This document shows positions 22,895 through 36,495 of a stretch of 64,000 nt of DNA, piece by piece (position 1 is the first letter of the stretch; the number at the start of each line of letters is the position of its first letter). The DNA is taken from contig CALNVZ010003433.1 in assembly GCA_940671915.1 (NCBI GenBank), forward strand, positions 25,776,580 to 25,840,579. Direction: 5' to 3'. The notes below the pieces were generated by a model. That model searched no databases. It had not been told where the DNA came from and saw nothing but the letters and a program-made list of their open reading frames with translations. The stretch comes from Paracentrotus lividus (taxonomy: Eukaryota; Echinodermata; Echinoidea; Camarodonta; Echinidae). Both the position numbers and the translations under genes were made by a program.

Positions 22895-24486
22895 CACTGC
22901 CCTCCAAAAGTTTGGGTACACCTGATGTCAGCTCTGTTTTGGATCATTTTGAGGCATTTTATGTCCAGTATTTCTGTCCAAATGATGTTTAAGTAGAAAA
23001 AAAAAGATACATTATGCAAACAATATACTTACGATTACCAGCAGTCCTTGGAATTTAAGAATTACTCAAAAATATGCAAAAGTGCAAAAACATGATTTTG
23101 CACTAATTTATTCAATTATTGAAAAAAGAAGACATCTCAGTAATAATGGTCCGATCAATGTAAAATTTTGTATGGATGTTAAGGCATATGTAAATATAAC
23201 CCTGTACTGTTTTGTATTTTGAGACAACACTTTATTAATTATGCAAATTTATGCAAATTAAAGGTCTATTTTTAGAAATTTATAAATTTTTTGTTTTAAA
23301 AATTGCTATGAAGCCCATTTTTGGGTAAAAGTTGCTGAGTATAATAGTCAACAACATTTTGATTAAAAGTTGGACGTTCTCCATGACTTCCTTTTATTAT
23401 TTGTTTTAATTCCTATTGTTTTCGATTATTTTTATTTTTATGTATTTCTTAATGTTTTTTGGCTCTTTTCTGTTTCAGAAAATGAAGCAAATATTATCTT
23501 ACATTCTATCTAGGTCTGACATACAATAATGCAATGTTGTATAACCTAATAACACACTGGGCATTGTTCAGAACAATAGTTGCACTACGCTGTAAGGAAA
23601 AAGTCACAAAAGGCATATTTCGAGTTGGCAGCGGTTGCGCAGCAGTCAAGGATGTTTTATAGTTGGTTAAATTGGCCGAGACCTCCCCCAGTCAGAACAG
23701 TCATCATTTAATCTTTATATAAAAACTTATTAAGTAAGGAACCATTGTTTTGATGTGTCATTAGGAAAGTTTTAAAATATCGAAAAAAATTCAATTATTG
23801 CCCATTTGTGTACTGACTGCACCATTCACCTGAATTGCTCTACAACACTCTTAATTGCATCTAAAAGGGTATAAGTATCATCTTGGACATCTTGAAATCA
23901 ATCAAGGTACATTTCAGAAACATAAAAGAGCCAAAAACATTGCGAAAACAATCGAAAACAATAGAAAGTAATAAACAAAAGAATACAAAGGAATTCATGA
24001 GAAAGTCCAACTTTTTAATCATACTTTGTTGAGTATTATACTCAGCAGCTTTTAACAAAAAAATGGGCTTCATAGCAATTTTAAACAAGTATTGATAAAT
24101 TTCTAAAAAATAGACCTTTAATTTGATAAATTTGCATAATTAATAAAGTGTTGTCTCAAAATAAAAACAAAGAGTACTGGGTTATATTTTACATGTGCCT
24201 CAACATCCATGCAAATTTTACATGAGATCAGACCATTGTTAGCCGAGATATCTATTTTTTAATAATTGAATGAATTAGTGAAAAATCACGCTTTTGCACT
24301 TTTTGCATATTTTTGGAGTAATTTCTAAATTCCAAGGAGACTTGGCATGGTAATCATGAAGTATATTAGTTGCATAATGTATTTTTTTACTTAAACATCA
24401 TTTGGACTGAAATACTGGACATAAATTGCCCCAAAATGATCCAAAACAGAGCTGACATTAGGTGTACCCAACTTTGGAGGGCAGTG
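22895..24486. mobile_element. Tc1/mariner-like foldback inserted at TA
   Basis: Inverted ends CACTGCCCTCCAAA are flanked by TA (22893-22894, 24487-24488). The left arm (22895 to about 23485) and right arm (about 23905 to 24486) are reverse complements with modest divergence, and the loop is about 420 bp. The ends resemble Tc1/mariner termini, and the TA duplication fits that superfamily. No transposase is present. The LINE protein continues from ...YYS-D through the restored TA into TTTAAATAC, so the insertion site is exact. Confidence 0.85.
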
Positions 24487-25133
24487 TATGTTTAAATACA
24501 ACTCTAAGAATTGAAGAAAACTTGGGGCATAATCAATGGTATTTTGAATAGAAAAGCTAAAGTCTTGCCGAATCATTTCAAAGTCAATGACGTTATAATA
24601 GACAATGAAAAGGAATATCCGAACTGTTCAATAAATGTTTAATGAGGTAGGAACTAAAACAGCTGCTCAGATTCTCGCTCTTACAAACACCATTTAGATT
24701 ATATGAATGCTTCAAATCCTAACTCGTTATTTTTCCACTCCTACAACTGAAAATGAAATCATTAACCATTTTTAAGAATTTAAAGAACACAAATAGCACT
24801 GGAGTTGATGATCTTAGTCAAAACATAATAAAAAATCTATTCATGCGCTATAGCCAACCATTGTTACATATATAAACTTTATCACTTTCACTGGACAATT
24901 TCCCGACGGCTTAAAACTGCAAAATTGTTCCCGTGCCAAAAACGGGGGACCCTCATGACATTAACAACCATGCGACCTATATCTTTACTACCATGTTTTT
25001 TCAAAATTATTTGAAAAAATAGTTTACATTCGTCTATATAAATTTCTTGAACATTTTATATATTCATCAATATGGCTTTCGGCCAAATCATTCTACTGAC
25101 CATGCACTCATTGATTTTACTGATGTTGTATGT
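24487..25133 (+). mobile_element. LINE piece 2: reverse transcriptase fingers
   Basis: Readable segments are TWGIINGILNRKAKVLP (after a small frameshift near 24510), NTNSTGVDDLS, and HQYGFRPNHSTDHALIDFTD. The last two are classic fingers/palm landmarks of non-LTR reverse transcriptases (S-x-G-x-D-x-x-S; QFGFRxxxST-x-AL). Several frameshifts and stops make it a dead copy. It ends at an ATGT (25130-25133) duplicated at 27270. Confidence 0.85.
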
Positions 25134-27269
25134 GGGCAGTTCCAGCGTTACGGACATTACATTTCAGACCAATTTTTCCTACTTCAAAAGGTCATTAAGA
25201 TAACATAACTCTTCTATTCTGAACTCATAACATGGAATCATAAACCAAAAACTATAGACTATAAACTGTGCAAGTTTCAATCCATTTCCGTACATGTTGT
25301 GGTAGTTACGCCATATATCGTAACTGTTACGGACATTACATTTTTTGGACAAGACTTTTTACATACCTTTACATTCATTGAAAAGTCTGTGAGTTTAGGT
25401 ACACAGAAGTCCAATCTCCACATAAATTTAAAGGTAATGAAATGTTTCATTGGATTAAAGTTGAATTTAATGAAACAAATGATGCATGTACCCGCTAGAG
25501 CCACAATTGTGGCGTTACGGACATTACATTTTAAGCGTTACGGACATTACAAATTTGTCCACTTTTATTAAGTAGAAGGGGTCACATTTAGTGGTAATAT
25601 TTTGTATTCTTTTCACCTGGATGGTAATAAATACACATTCTAAAATGTTCCAAAGCATTTTCATGAATTTTTTATGTCATTGGTTGCCAATTTGAGGACT
25701 ATTTGTTTGGTTTAATCTGGAACTTTATTAGCTTGTTGATTTTTGCTATTTTATGGGAATCAAAAAGAATTATTATATGTCTACAATGGGTAAATGATCC
25801 ATAAAATGACATATAGTTTACCTTTTGACTTTGTATAATAATATTTTAACTCATAACATCTTAAAATGTAATATTAGAGAAGCGTTACGGACATTACACT
25901 TTTCATACACTTGAATGTACCCAAAGCTGAGCCTAACTCTATACGAATAAACAACTTTTATTCTTATTGAAAATAATGTATATTGTTCATCTAACATTCA
26001 ATATGATTTTTGGATCTTGAAGGATGCTTTTCCATTCTCCTTTTTCACGATTTGTTGAATTTACAAAGTCTTGTAAATGTTAATGTAGTCTTCACAAGTG
26101 TAAAAAAAGTCTTTTCAGACATATCATTCATTCATTCTGCTTCCATGTCAGTTTGGAGGTAGATATGGTTACTTCTACCCACAGCAGAAGTAGGTAGCAA
26201 TACTATGATTTTCCCTCTTCCACAAATGACTCCTCTTCTTCACTGTATAAAAAGAAATTTGTGAATTTTTGTCTTTTCAAAAACTTAATTGTGTACCCAT
26301 CAGTATGGATCCTTCTTATTTGTGCGACAAAGTACTTTGCAAATTTTGTTTTGTCTGAAACCCCAAATGAACAAAATATCCTATAGGAGCAGTTGTCAAA
26401 GAAGTATGCATGTGGTTACACCTTTTCCTCATCCTCCTCTTGTCCTCCAGTGTCACTTTAAATGTGTCCACCAAGCTTGCTCTATTTTGCTTCTGAGTAC
26501 AGCTTGTAGTGAATGCATGCAGTGATTACAGGTTTTAATTAATTGACTAAAAAAATGTTCAAAATCACCTGTAATGTCACAAACTAATGTTACTATTAAG
26601 GGCCAGCATCTATTTATTGATAGATTTCCATATTGAAGTATAAAATCAAAACAATATCCTGCAATCGTATGCATTCTCATCTTTGCTGCAAATGTGTAAT
26701 GTCCGTAACACAATGATGATGTAATGTCCGTAACGCTTTTTTTCCATGAATTATGAAAAATTAATAAAAAACCTCTTGATATGTTGTGAGATAACACATT
26801 TTAGCTTTGCATTTGAATTTGCAACAAAATTGGACCAAAACACAGGGTGCTATAAAAACTTTTGTATCTAAAACGTTACGGACATTACACTTCAAGCGCG
26901 ATAGAAATCAAAAAGTTTGAAAAGGCTTTTTTTCAGAAAATATTGTATTCCTTCCAAAATCCTGTTGAATGATTTATAAATGGGTCCTGAGCTTTATTAT
27001 AACATAAAAATAATCACCTGAAAGTCATTTTATGGTAAGATTTTTACTTGAGAACAAATATATGCAAAACGCACTGAATTTTATGGCAGTTTTTTGGAAG
27101 AAACACCTTTTTTCAACAGCTGAAAAAATATGTTTTACGACTTGGGAAACAATTTGTTTTATTATATCCTGTTGATATAACCCTTCCTGAATACTTTCCA
27201 GATTAAAACAAATTTGTTTCTCTATTTTCATTTTTTCACCCTTGGGTTTCATTTTTCATGGAATTGCCC
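25134..27269. mobile_element. 2.1-kb non-autonomous transposon with eight iterons
   Basis: The element has inverted ends GGGCAGTTCCA (25134) and GGGCAATTCCA (reverse complement, ending 27269), flanked by ATGT at 25130-25133 and 27270-27273. Removing it restores the LINE frame (DVV-CNAL). It carries GTTACGGACATTACA eight times: forward at 25147, 25326, 25514, 25537, 25884 and 26875; reverse at 26695 and 26720. No transposase or other protein is recognised; frames up to 114 codons here lack family features. The iterons may be transposase-binding sites. The superfamily is not assigned. Confidence 0.8.
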
Positions 27270-27410
27270 ATGTAACGCATTGCACTCAAATAAGTTTGTT
27301 ATTAGTATATTTTTAGACCTTTCAAAAGCCTTTGATGTCATGGATCACAACATATTACTTTCCAAATTATCAAGATATGGTATTCGTGGTATACCTTATT
27401 TATGGTTTAA
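27270..27410 (+). mobile_element. LINE piece 3: reverse transcriptase motif A
   Basis: The frame reads [20 protein letters not shown] followed by [13 protein letters not shown] and [20 protein letters not shown] contains the first catalytic aspartate of the palm, and the LL.KL..YGIRG segment follows as usual. The piece ends in TTAA (27407-27410), and the same frame resumes after the TTAA at 49323. Confidence 0.9.
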
Positions 27411-30244
27411 CCCTTTGAGCGCGGGCCTGTGAAATGCGATTGTTACTCCTGTGGCGGAGCGACTTTTTGTACACTGACAGTATTATAGAAATTTGTCATG
27501 TTTTGTGCTTTCATTACTCCTTGCATCTAACTCGGTCATTTTCATGATTTGTATTCGAAAAAAATAACATTAAATACATTTATGAAGAATTGTTAATTTG
27601 TTGGGATAACAAAAATTAGCTATCCTAATATCCAACTGATGCGAGAATCGTTATTAAAGCATACTGTAAATACTGAAGAGTGTAAAAAGATAAAAAATAA
27701 AAATTTATAGACAAGAACTGATACATAATAAGGAATATATAAAGACACAATACTGCCAAATCCGGAAAATACCAGAGGTGTATCGCAATAATGATTAGTA
27801 GAGGTATGCATCTTTATCACGAATAGAATGACAAATTGGATTTTATCTTACCTTATATACGTTATTAAGTTCATGGTGTTTAATTGCGTGCTGCGACATT
27901 AAGAGGTGTTATCGTTCATAGCGGTCTGTTAGCTTAATATTGGAACAAGAACTTTCTTAAGGGCAAATTAAAGTACTCGTCTTGCATAACGCAGGTATAC
28001 TGTAATTTCTAATATAAGACGTGATTCATAAGTAAATTATTTCGAGCGATCATGCGTTGGCTGCAGGGAGATATTACGCAGTCAATAAAGGGAAATTTAA
28101 CGCAAACACTCAGGACATTTTATGTAAATAAGACTTAATGTAGATATGTCTGTAGATGGATAGATTTTATTATCATAACTCGTCCTTACCTATTAATCTA
28201 ATGAGATGGATGAATAATGGTGTATAAATCAGGCATATTTAGAATGGTGCTTCTTAGAATGTGAATTAAATTAGATATTATTTTTCAATTTCGTGTTTGT
28301 TTTCACTTCGCGAACTAAGGCACCATTCATTAAATGAATGCATAGTGATGACTTAGGATTTTGGAAAGAGAATCATATAGTGTGCTCTAACATTACACAG
28401 AGATTTTGTTGATGTTTTTCTTTAAACTTCTATGGGAAGGGTAGGATATTAATTTATCTCGGACTTTAAGGTAAATTCATATTTATATTCATGTTAATAG
28501 TGGGTGAGAACATGAAATCACATTCGCAAAAAAGAGCGAAGTATAAGAATGTAAGAGTCAATAAATGATAGATATTGTATTTAGGCTTATTAATAATACA
28601 TCAAATACTTTTAAGCATTTTTGTTTGTGAATGATAACCAAGATTAGACTATGTTGCAAATTGCGGCTAGACTTACTTTAGAGAACGTCAATGTTACTTT
28701 CACGAGAATTTTTACATTTGTTCATTTTCCATAAACACGATGTACATAGCTTTGATCCATATATGAATAGAGACTGTGAAGGTCTGATAAAAGTTTTGGC
28801 AGTCCGATATATTTCCAACTGAAGTGTGGTTAACATAAACATATGGAGCTTAACTAAATTTTAGAATGTTGAACAGTCTTCTTTATTAATCGTATTTTAA
28901 TCGTAACGTTCATAAAAGTATTAAACTGTAATTCCAAATGCAAATGCATTGTTATGACGATATATTTGAAGTCGCCTCTCAGTGTAGTAAATCCTCGGTA
29001 AGATGTGACTTTAGCTGCTTAAACAGTTTGGTTCATAGCTCTGCAACTGTTAACGACGTACTCTTTGTAGTGCATGCATCGCCGTAATCAGGTGCGGGTG
29101 AGACATTATAGATCAAACTTTGAGTCGTCGAAAAGGGTGTATCTATATATCTGGTGGTGTGTCTGGAGAGTTGATAATGACAGCAATTCCCCGTGGCAGA
29201 CTAGATGAACGGGACATTTAATAGCAACCACATTTCATATCCGCGTCCGCTTTTCACCACACAACAAAAGAAAAAAATGGATTGAAGAACTGATTTTGGT
29301 TTCTGTGTCGTTACTTAATTTTTAATATTGGGTTGTGTTCAGAGAATGATCGCTAATTCTTTAGACGCACGTCTGCGAGGAATGTCAGATACAAAAAGGA
29401 TTGCCATCTATCTATGATGTATATGTTGATAAAGAAATTTGTAGAGGTCTTCTGTCGCGCTTAAAATGAAATATATATTCATTTACAGTTGTAGGAGTTG
29501 GGAAATGATCATTTTTTAACTGATGTATAGACATAGGGTAGAAACATGAATATGGATTCATTAGGTAAAGAGTGTTCTTGCTGATAGCTGGTCAAACTCT
29601 GATCTGTAGAATATTACATATTATTATTGCTTCATTTAATATAGACACAATAGAAGTTGCTAACAATTCTATATTTGTGCGGCAAGGGTATGTGGTATTA
29701 TAGACATTTGATTAAGATTTACAATGTTCTCACGTGTTAGAATGATTATTGTATATCGGTACGAAGCGTGTATTTCTGGCCATCATAAATGAGAATGTTA
29801 TTGACATGTATACTAATCTGACATAAGGTTTGTTTAATGGGACGGGGCGAAAAATCGTCAAATTCTTGTCGATAAATATAATCATACTGCTAAGAGTCTT
29901 AAATATTTCGCGTACGCAATAAACAGTTGTCTCAGTATTTATGAAAAAATTGAGAGTGAAGCTGACTTCGTATAGCATTTAATGATGACAGGTATGGCTC
30001 ATATCTATTTATGTTGTAGTTAAGCAGCTTCAGTGTACCGCTTCAATGATAGATGTGTGTCTACTGATAACTTGCGTTATTTGACAAGAAGAGATGATAC
30101 ATGCATATGTAGATCATTGCAATTGAATTACTGGACTCATACATGTACAGTGTACAATCAGTCCTTCAGTTAGAATATGGGCATGTGTTGTTTAAAAAAA
30201 TACTTTTTGTTTGGAACACAAATTTATTGGTTCAATGATTCTTA

Positions 30245-30300
30245 CGTGTGGAGGTGGCGGTGGCGGGTGTCATAGAGTGGGTTATTCGTAGCGCTCAAGC
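30245..30300 (-). pseudogene. Ghost of the RGD linker exon
   Basis: The plus-strand text GATTCTTACGTGTGGAGGTG followed by GCGGTGGC...GCGCTCAAG aligns to the linker exon and its donor at 16600-16654. The frame and the RGD codons are not preserved. Confidence 0.55.
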
Positions 30301-31945
30301 ATATCGGTACCCTTCTCACCTGAGTGGGAGGACATTGTAGACAACCATTGCCCTAGACGTAAGTTCATAGCGGGGCTTTGACAGGGTCGACGTAGACCGT
30401 TTTTAGACGTATTTTCCTGACAGTATCAAGATTAGTAGATAGAGGTATGACCACTAGACTAATGTAGATCGTATGGCTCATAATAGATCTCTAGATGTGT
30501 TACATACTATTGTTAGTTTGATTTGTAGATATTGTTTATTAGATGTATTGATAATTTTTCATTGTTCTTTTTCTTTATACTGTAATTTGATATAGTGCAC
30601 ATTGGTTATCAGTCTTATTAACGTATAGATCAATAAGCAAAAGAAAAAAGACAAAAATGATATATAAAGACAAGGAAAAACGCGAGGGCTTCTGTTATAA
30701 ATTTTCCGAGTGAAGGGGAGACGGTCGTACATGATATGTTTTTTTGTCTATCATTTTTCTACGTATGAATGCTAGAAACAGAATGATTGTCGTCTAGTTT
30801 TATTAATCTTTATTATACGGTTTGTATATTGATGCAGTTACTCCTATATTTTTTTAGGTGTACAGTGTTAATACGATATGAAAAAAGATGTGGGGGATGA
30901 GAATAGTTACCTGAACGAGACCATCCCAGGGAGGGCTCAATTGGGAACAAGAAAAGATAAGTGCAATCTAATTGACCGTTGATATAAAGTAATAAATTTG
31001 TGTAAATGTATTATATGTATCTATATTTAAGCCTAGTAAGATCATGAAATTACTATAAGTGTTTATATAGAGGTAGTAGTAATATCTATATCTAGAAGAT
31101 ATTCAATATCGAATATGAAGATATGAGAGGAAATATTTTAATGTGTAAGTTAAGGATGAGTAATATGATCATTTACATAATCTAGATGCATGAAGGCAAT
31201 TTTCATGAATTGTGTTTAGCTTCATAATAAATACTGCACAATACTAGCCAGATAGTGAACTTTTATTGTGGGTGAGGTTTATTAGCAGATTGATAAAAAC
31301 CCTATATAAAGACAACATGGTATGTATGAAAATCAAACTGTATTGTACTTATTTATCTTTCATTTTCGTTTGAGGAGTCTTGACGTTCGTATTAAAAATA
31401 GAGTACTATTATACTTTTCAAAGAGTTGTTAGATTCATGAAAATCTTGGTTGCGATTTGGTTGTGAGTCTCATCGGACAATCAATATCATTTACTTCGTT
31501 TTGGCCGATGATTATACTATGGTATTTAACTGAATTTTCTTAGGGTGAATTAGAGTATTATATTTATTTTAGGTTATGTTATGATATAATCATTTCGTCA
31601 TATCTGTTATATAGAACTGTCCTATGATTAGTCAAGTGTTATTGTGTAACAGTATAAATTGAAATTAGAACCACGATTTTGCTGCTAATATAATTGTTTC
31701 TGACGTCTGTTTGAATATAAATTAAGAGAGAGGATTTTATAGGGGATCCTTATTTTGTATTCTGTCATTTGTACTGCACATTTGTATGCTACTTCTTTGT
31801 TGATTGTTTTGAGGATTTTTATCTGTTGTTCTATGTCTGTTTGTTTGTTAATGTCAGTTTTGTAATGTTATTTCATCTTTGTTATTTAATGTATTATTAT
31901 AGTTAACTGGTTTATAATTTATGTTATTTTTACATTTAGGTCTTT

Positions 31946-32095
31946 AATGGTTCAAGCAGTATCACCAATAAAACGTCATCATCGTTTCATCTATAGATTG
32001 TTCTTTCTTTATTTTGGTTATATGATCTGTTATTCTTTTAATGGCCTCTATTGTTTATTTCTCTATAGTGTGGGCTATAGAGGAAGACTCATGGT
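31946..32095 (-). pseudogene. Ghost of the (truncated) CCP exon
   Basis: Text TAATGGTTCAAGCAGTATCA followed by CCAATAAAACGTC and, later, GGCTATAGAGGAAGACTCAT aligns to 19906-20022. It matches the truncated duplicate exon (with ATAGGTAATG-like context) at least as well as the intact one. Not codable. Confidence 0.5.
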
Positions 32096-33948
32096 TTTTA
32101 TTTTTAAAGAGCAATATCTCGAATATATATTTATATTTATTTTAGTTTTATTGTGTCATGTATTTTTTTATTGTTTATATATTTATATTTAATTTATTAT
32201 TATATTATTCAATTATTATTGTTTACTTTTACTTAATTATTTTAATTTAATTCATATATTATATTATTTTTATTAGTTTATATTATGTTATAGTTATCAC
32301 ATTAATATATGATATTATTATTATTAAGTTATGATTATTATATTAGCTATTAGTAGTAGTTATTAATTATTAATTATACTATTATTATTTAATTAATTTA
32401 GATATATATTTTGTATATTAATATTATTATTATTTTCCTTATCAGTTTATTTTACTTATTGATTTATCTTATTATTATTTTTCTTCTTGCATTGATAAGG
32501 TATATTAGCAGTCATTGGTTTATTATTATTATTTAGAGTTATTATTCATTATATTATTATTTATTATTATTATTATTATTTATATTATTAGTTTATATTA
32601 TTCTACTATATTATTTATTTAATTCAATTTTTATGTAATAGATTTTTATATAATTATTATTATCATATATATATTATTATTGTTATATTTAGTTTATAAT
32701 GAAATTACATATTCTTATTATATTTCTATTCATAAAATTACCTTATATATATTATTTTTTTTTTTTTTTTTTTTTGGGGGGGGTTATTTATTTAGCTTTT
32801 TTTGGGCGGGGACGGAGGGGGGAATCTTATGAAATCCAGGTCTACCCGCTATTTGAATATGGTGGTGTACTAATGACTTACAACTATTATAAGGGGGAGT
32901 TGAGGAGTAAGGAGTAAATCGGTCTGGGGATAAATTGTCACTGTGGGTGACGTTTGTAGGGTCTCTTGTTATTTTCTAATAACGTACAAGTGACATAAAC
33001 CATGTATATGTGTAAATGAAGGTTAAAGCGTTAGCATCAATCGATTTCAATAAATATGATCACTACCACTAGAAGTATCTATAATAAATGTACTAACAAG
33101 AACTCTAAATAGGGTGAAAGATCAGTGACACATGTATATAGATAGATATGCTATAAAGGGATATCGGAATTGATTCGTAAATAACTGTTCCCTCCTTTTG
33201 ATGGGGTGAGGATATCTACATCATTCGAGATAGCAATGTGAGTGGATATCTCAATAAGTTTGTTTACGAGAAGAGATAGTAGTAGACTATGAGTCTACGA
33301 TAATTGTATAGTTTCATTATGACTTTTATTTTCGGTGATATTAATAAAGTGAATGAAAAAGAAATTGTACCAATTCTGACTCGTGGGGATTATTAAGTGA
33401 ATAAAGGAAAATACAGAATAGATGAGATTATATAGGGGGTGGATTAGGGCAAGGGTAGTAAAGGTTGCATGTTAGGAGTCGAACAAAGAATGATATACAT
33501 CACAATAATAATTATTGCAATTTAGATATATCAGAGTAAGAACAGGGTGCACAATAATGATCTGTTTGTTAAGAATAGGGACTATCTATTTAATTCAAGG
33601 AAAAGGGTTGACGTCATGAATTGCGGATTAATCACTAATTGCTGCATCAGTAATTAATTCGCTATACCCCGCTAACATACTCTTGGATAAGGTCGTCACG
33701 TAGGGTGTGATAGATCTTATCATTGCACGGGGTAATAGACGCTTTACCTCTTTCACTCTATCTCTTTCGCACTATTTAAAACTTTAGTGCCCGATTTTCT
33801 CTACTAGCTCCAATTTCACTATTATCTTTTCAGAAGTATGTTTATAACTATTTCGTTTGGTCCCGCGTTGATTAGAGACGAAATAATTTGCGTTCGTTGT
33901 GCTATTTGCTTGGGGTATCGGCTTGTTGTGACACTGAGTTAGGTTAAG

Positions 33949-34000
33949 AGCTCCATTGAGACTTTCTAATGGATAATGGTCTATGGTGTTAAACGATAGT
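33949..34000 (-). pseudogene. Ghost of HYR-2 exon
   Basis: GCTCCATTGAGACTTTCTAA is shared exactly with 20782-20801 of the HYR-2 exon, then GGATA...ATGGTGTTAAACGATAGTC continues with indels. The rest of the exon is not recognisable. Confidence 0.7.
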
Positions 34001-36224
34001 CAAGATGTATACACATGTGCAGAAGTTACTTTTTTACTGCTCTTCAGTTTATGGTTAGTTGAATGTAATAATCGATCCTCAATTTCTGGTTTTGGTTCTA
34101 TTGTTTGTAGTTTTTGAAGGCGATACAACGTTGATAACATTGCATTGTTTTTGTCAAGCGCGAATTTCTCATATATATGATAGTTAATGTATAATTTACG
34201 TAGATCGAGTCGGTAGGTGTTGCATATCTCATTATAGGAAAACATGTGATGTCATAAGTAGTACCATGACTTGATGATTTCAATATCAGGAGTTCTTATA
34301 TACTCATTTAAGTCAAATTTGTGGTTGGACATTCTAGCCTCTTATTTATGAGACATTTAATTATACAGATTATCACTAATCGTTACTCGCAACGTTTTAA
34401 GTCTTGATTTTAGGTTATACCAGCAATAATGATAATAATTTAATTCAAGTGAGATATATGGATTACTCTTATTGATATCAAGTTACGGCGTCAATATTTT
34501 ATAAAGACTTGTTTAAAAGAGATCTTATATAATACAAATGTACTCACATGGCAATCTATTTTATAGTTCATGTATTCTTGTCGATGAAGTTTTTGTATGT
34601 AATTGAATTATGGGATATACTTTTCAGGTACCATAAGTACAGTTTGCGGGAGTATCGAGAGACGTGGCATATTTGGACGTAATCACTATTTCATGAGGAG
34701 AGAGTTCAATAATATGAAAAAGCTTAATTGTAAATTATAAATACACATTCTTAATTATAACGTCGCATTATGTATAGTATTTGAAAAAGGCTTGAGCTTT
34801 AATGGATACCATGAGAAAGGAAGAGAGAAGATGGTAGATGAGAGAATAGTATGACAAAGCGAATCAAGAACACTAATGTTTACACAATTAAAAAGATAAG
34901 TCTTTCAGATAAGAATTGATTTCACAGTTTCAAGCATTCCTTACATTTTTCCTGGAATGTTATTTCACCAATTCTGGGGCACCATTTCAGCAAATTCATA
35001 ACAATTGTACCGTTTACCATTTGAATACTGTTGTTTAATGCCAAGAGGGATCAAACATAGCAATATGTTCACTTTGTTCTTTGATGAAATTTAAAGATTA
35101 GGGTTTGTGTAGCAGAGTATGATTTATTGAGTAGGTTTAGAAGTAACTTTGATGTTATAGTATAGATGGAGCCTATTAGGATTTTGTGTACAAAGTTGTA
35201 ATAGGTACATGTTGAATAGCAATCTTAATGAATACGGATATACTATGATGTTGTGCTAGATCGCATGTTCATGAAAAACTCAAGACAGGAGATATTGATG
35301 TAGCTCGTGATATTATTCTGTTCTTGTCGTCTTAGATATCTAGGGGGGAGAATTTTGAAGTGAACGTGTTGGAATCATGTACTGTATAGTTGTTGTAATG
35401 CCGCACATAAAAATAGACTATATGAAATGTCAGGTTGGAGGACTCTGTTACACAAATTGCGCGTGTGCAAAAGTTATATATTTTCAGCTAGTTGATTTTT
35501 GTTAGATTCTTAGGGGAACAAGTTGTCCTAATCTTTTTTGTGATAATAGCAAAGACAGCAAATCGCTTTTGCACAATGACAAAATTGTTACTCAATGTAA
35601 AAACTGTTCATTTTTTGGACTAAAACAACCCCAGATTCGATTGCTCTGTTTAACTGGAGAGACTGAATGCCATTATCTAATCGTGCAAGGGCAGTCTGTG
35701 CAACACGAGACTTATGGTAAACTTCTGTTTTTGTACTATTCAATTCAGACATTCACTTGACAGTTCTTGATTTCTCCAATGCTTTCATTTTACACTTAGG
35801 TCTAGGTTAACAACATAGACGAGTTTACAAGATATTTATATTTGAGTACTCGGCTAAAACATTTTTGACAACCATATGAGATCAATAATGATTTTGCAGT
35901 GGGAAGTATACATCGTAAACACAAGGGTCAATAACAAGACACTTGTTGGACATATCGTGTATGGTTCTTTAGTGTGTGTAAAGTTGGATGAAACTATATA
36001 GCTTATAAGATCAACCAAGCAGTGCTGTGATCATTGTGGATCGAGACATTTTCACTATACCGAGATGTGAGTATAAGTCGAAACAGCTACAGGAGCAGCG
36101 AGTCTTCAAATACCAAATAATAGCAGGTTACAGGTGAAGTGCTGTTGTAACAACAGAAGTTCCTTGGAATCGTAAATCATAAAGCCAGACGAGTAATACA
36201 TTCTATAAGGGGATAGTATAGCAT

Positions 36225-36495
36225 ATGATTTTCCAGCTTAGCTCTCATGACCTCTATCTCTTAATTCATCTTCGAGAATCGGTTATTAAAATATACTGGT
36301 GTTGGAACGCGTTTAAGAGTGCTGGTCGCTTCGATGTCTATACTCATGAAAAGTCTGATAGAGCTCTGATGCTTATAGCTGATATATTCGGTATACTCTA
36401 TGTGCATATTACGTCGATAAAAATTATTTTCACAGATCTGTGTAGTGGTTTGGATTTTTGCAAATTTTTATTATTTTTTCGGTGGTCGTAGGGCT
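36225..36495 (-). pseudogene. Ghost of HYR-1 exon
   Basis: TTTTCCAGCTTAGCTCTCAT (36228) parallels TTTTCCAGCCTTGCTCCATT (21793), and TTTTTCGGTGGTCGTAGGGC (36473) parallels the exon start near 21890-21905. The distance between them is expanded and the frame is lost. Confidence 0.55.

Noticed and set aside
25147..26889. CRISPR-like array of GTTACGGACATTACA
   Set aside because: Spacing is irregular (23 to almost 1000 bp), orientation is mixed and the context is eukaryotic. It fits transposon iterons instead.
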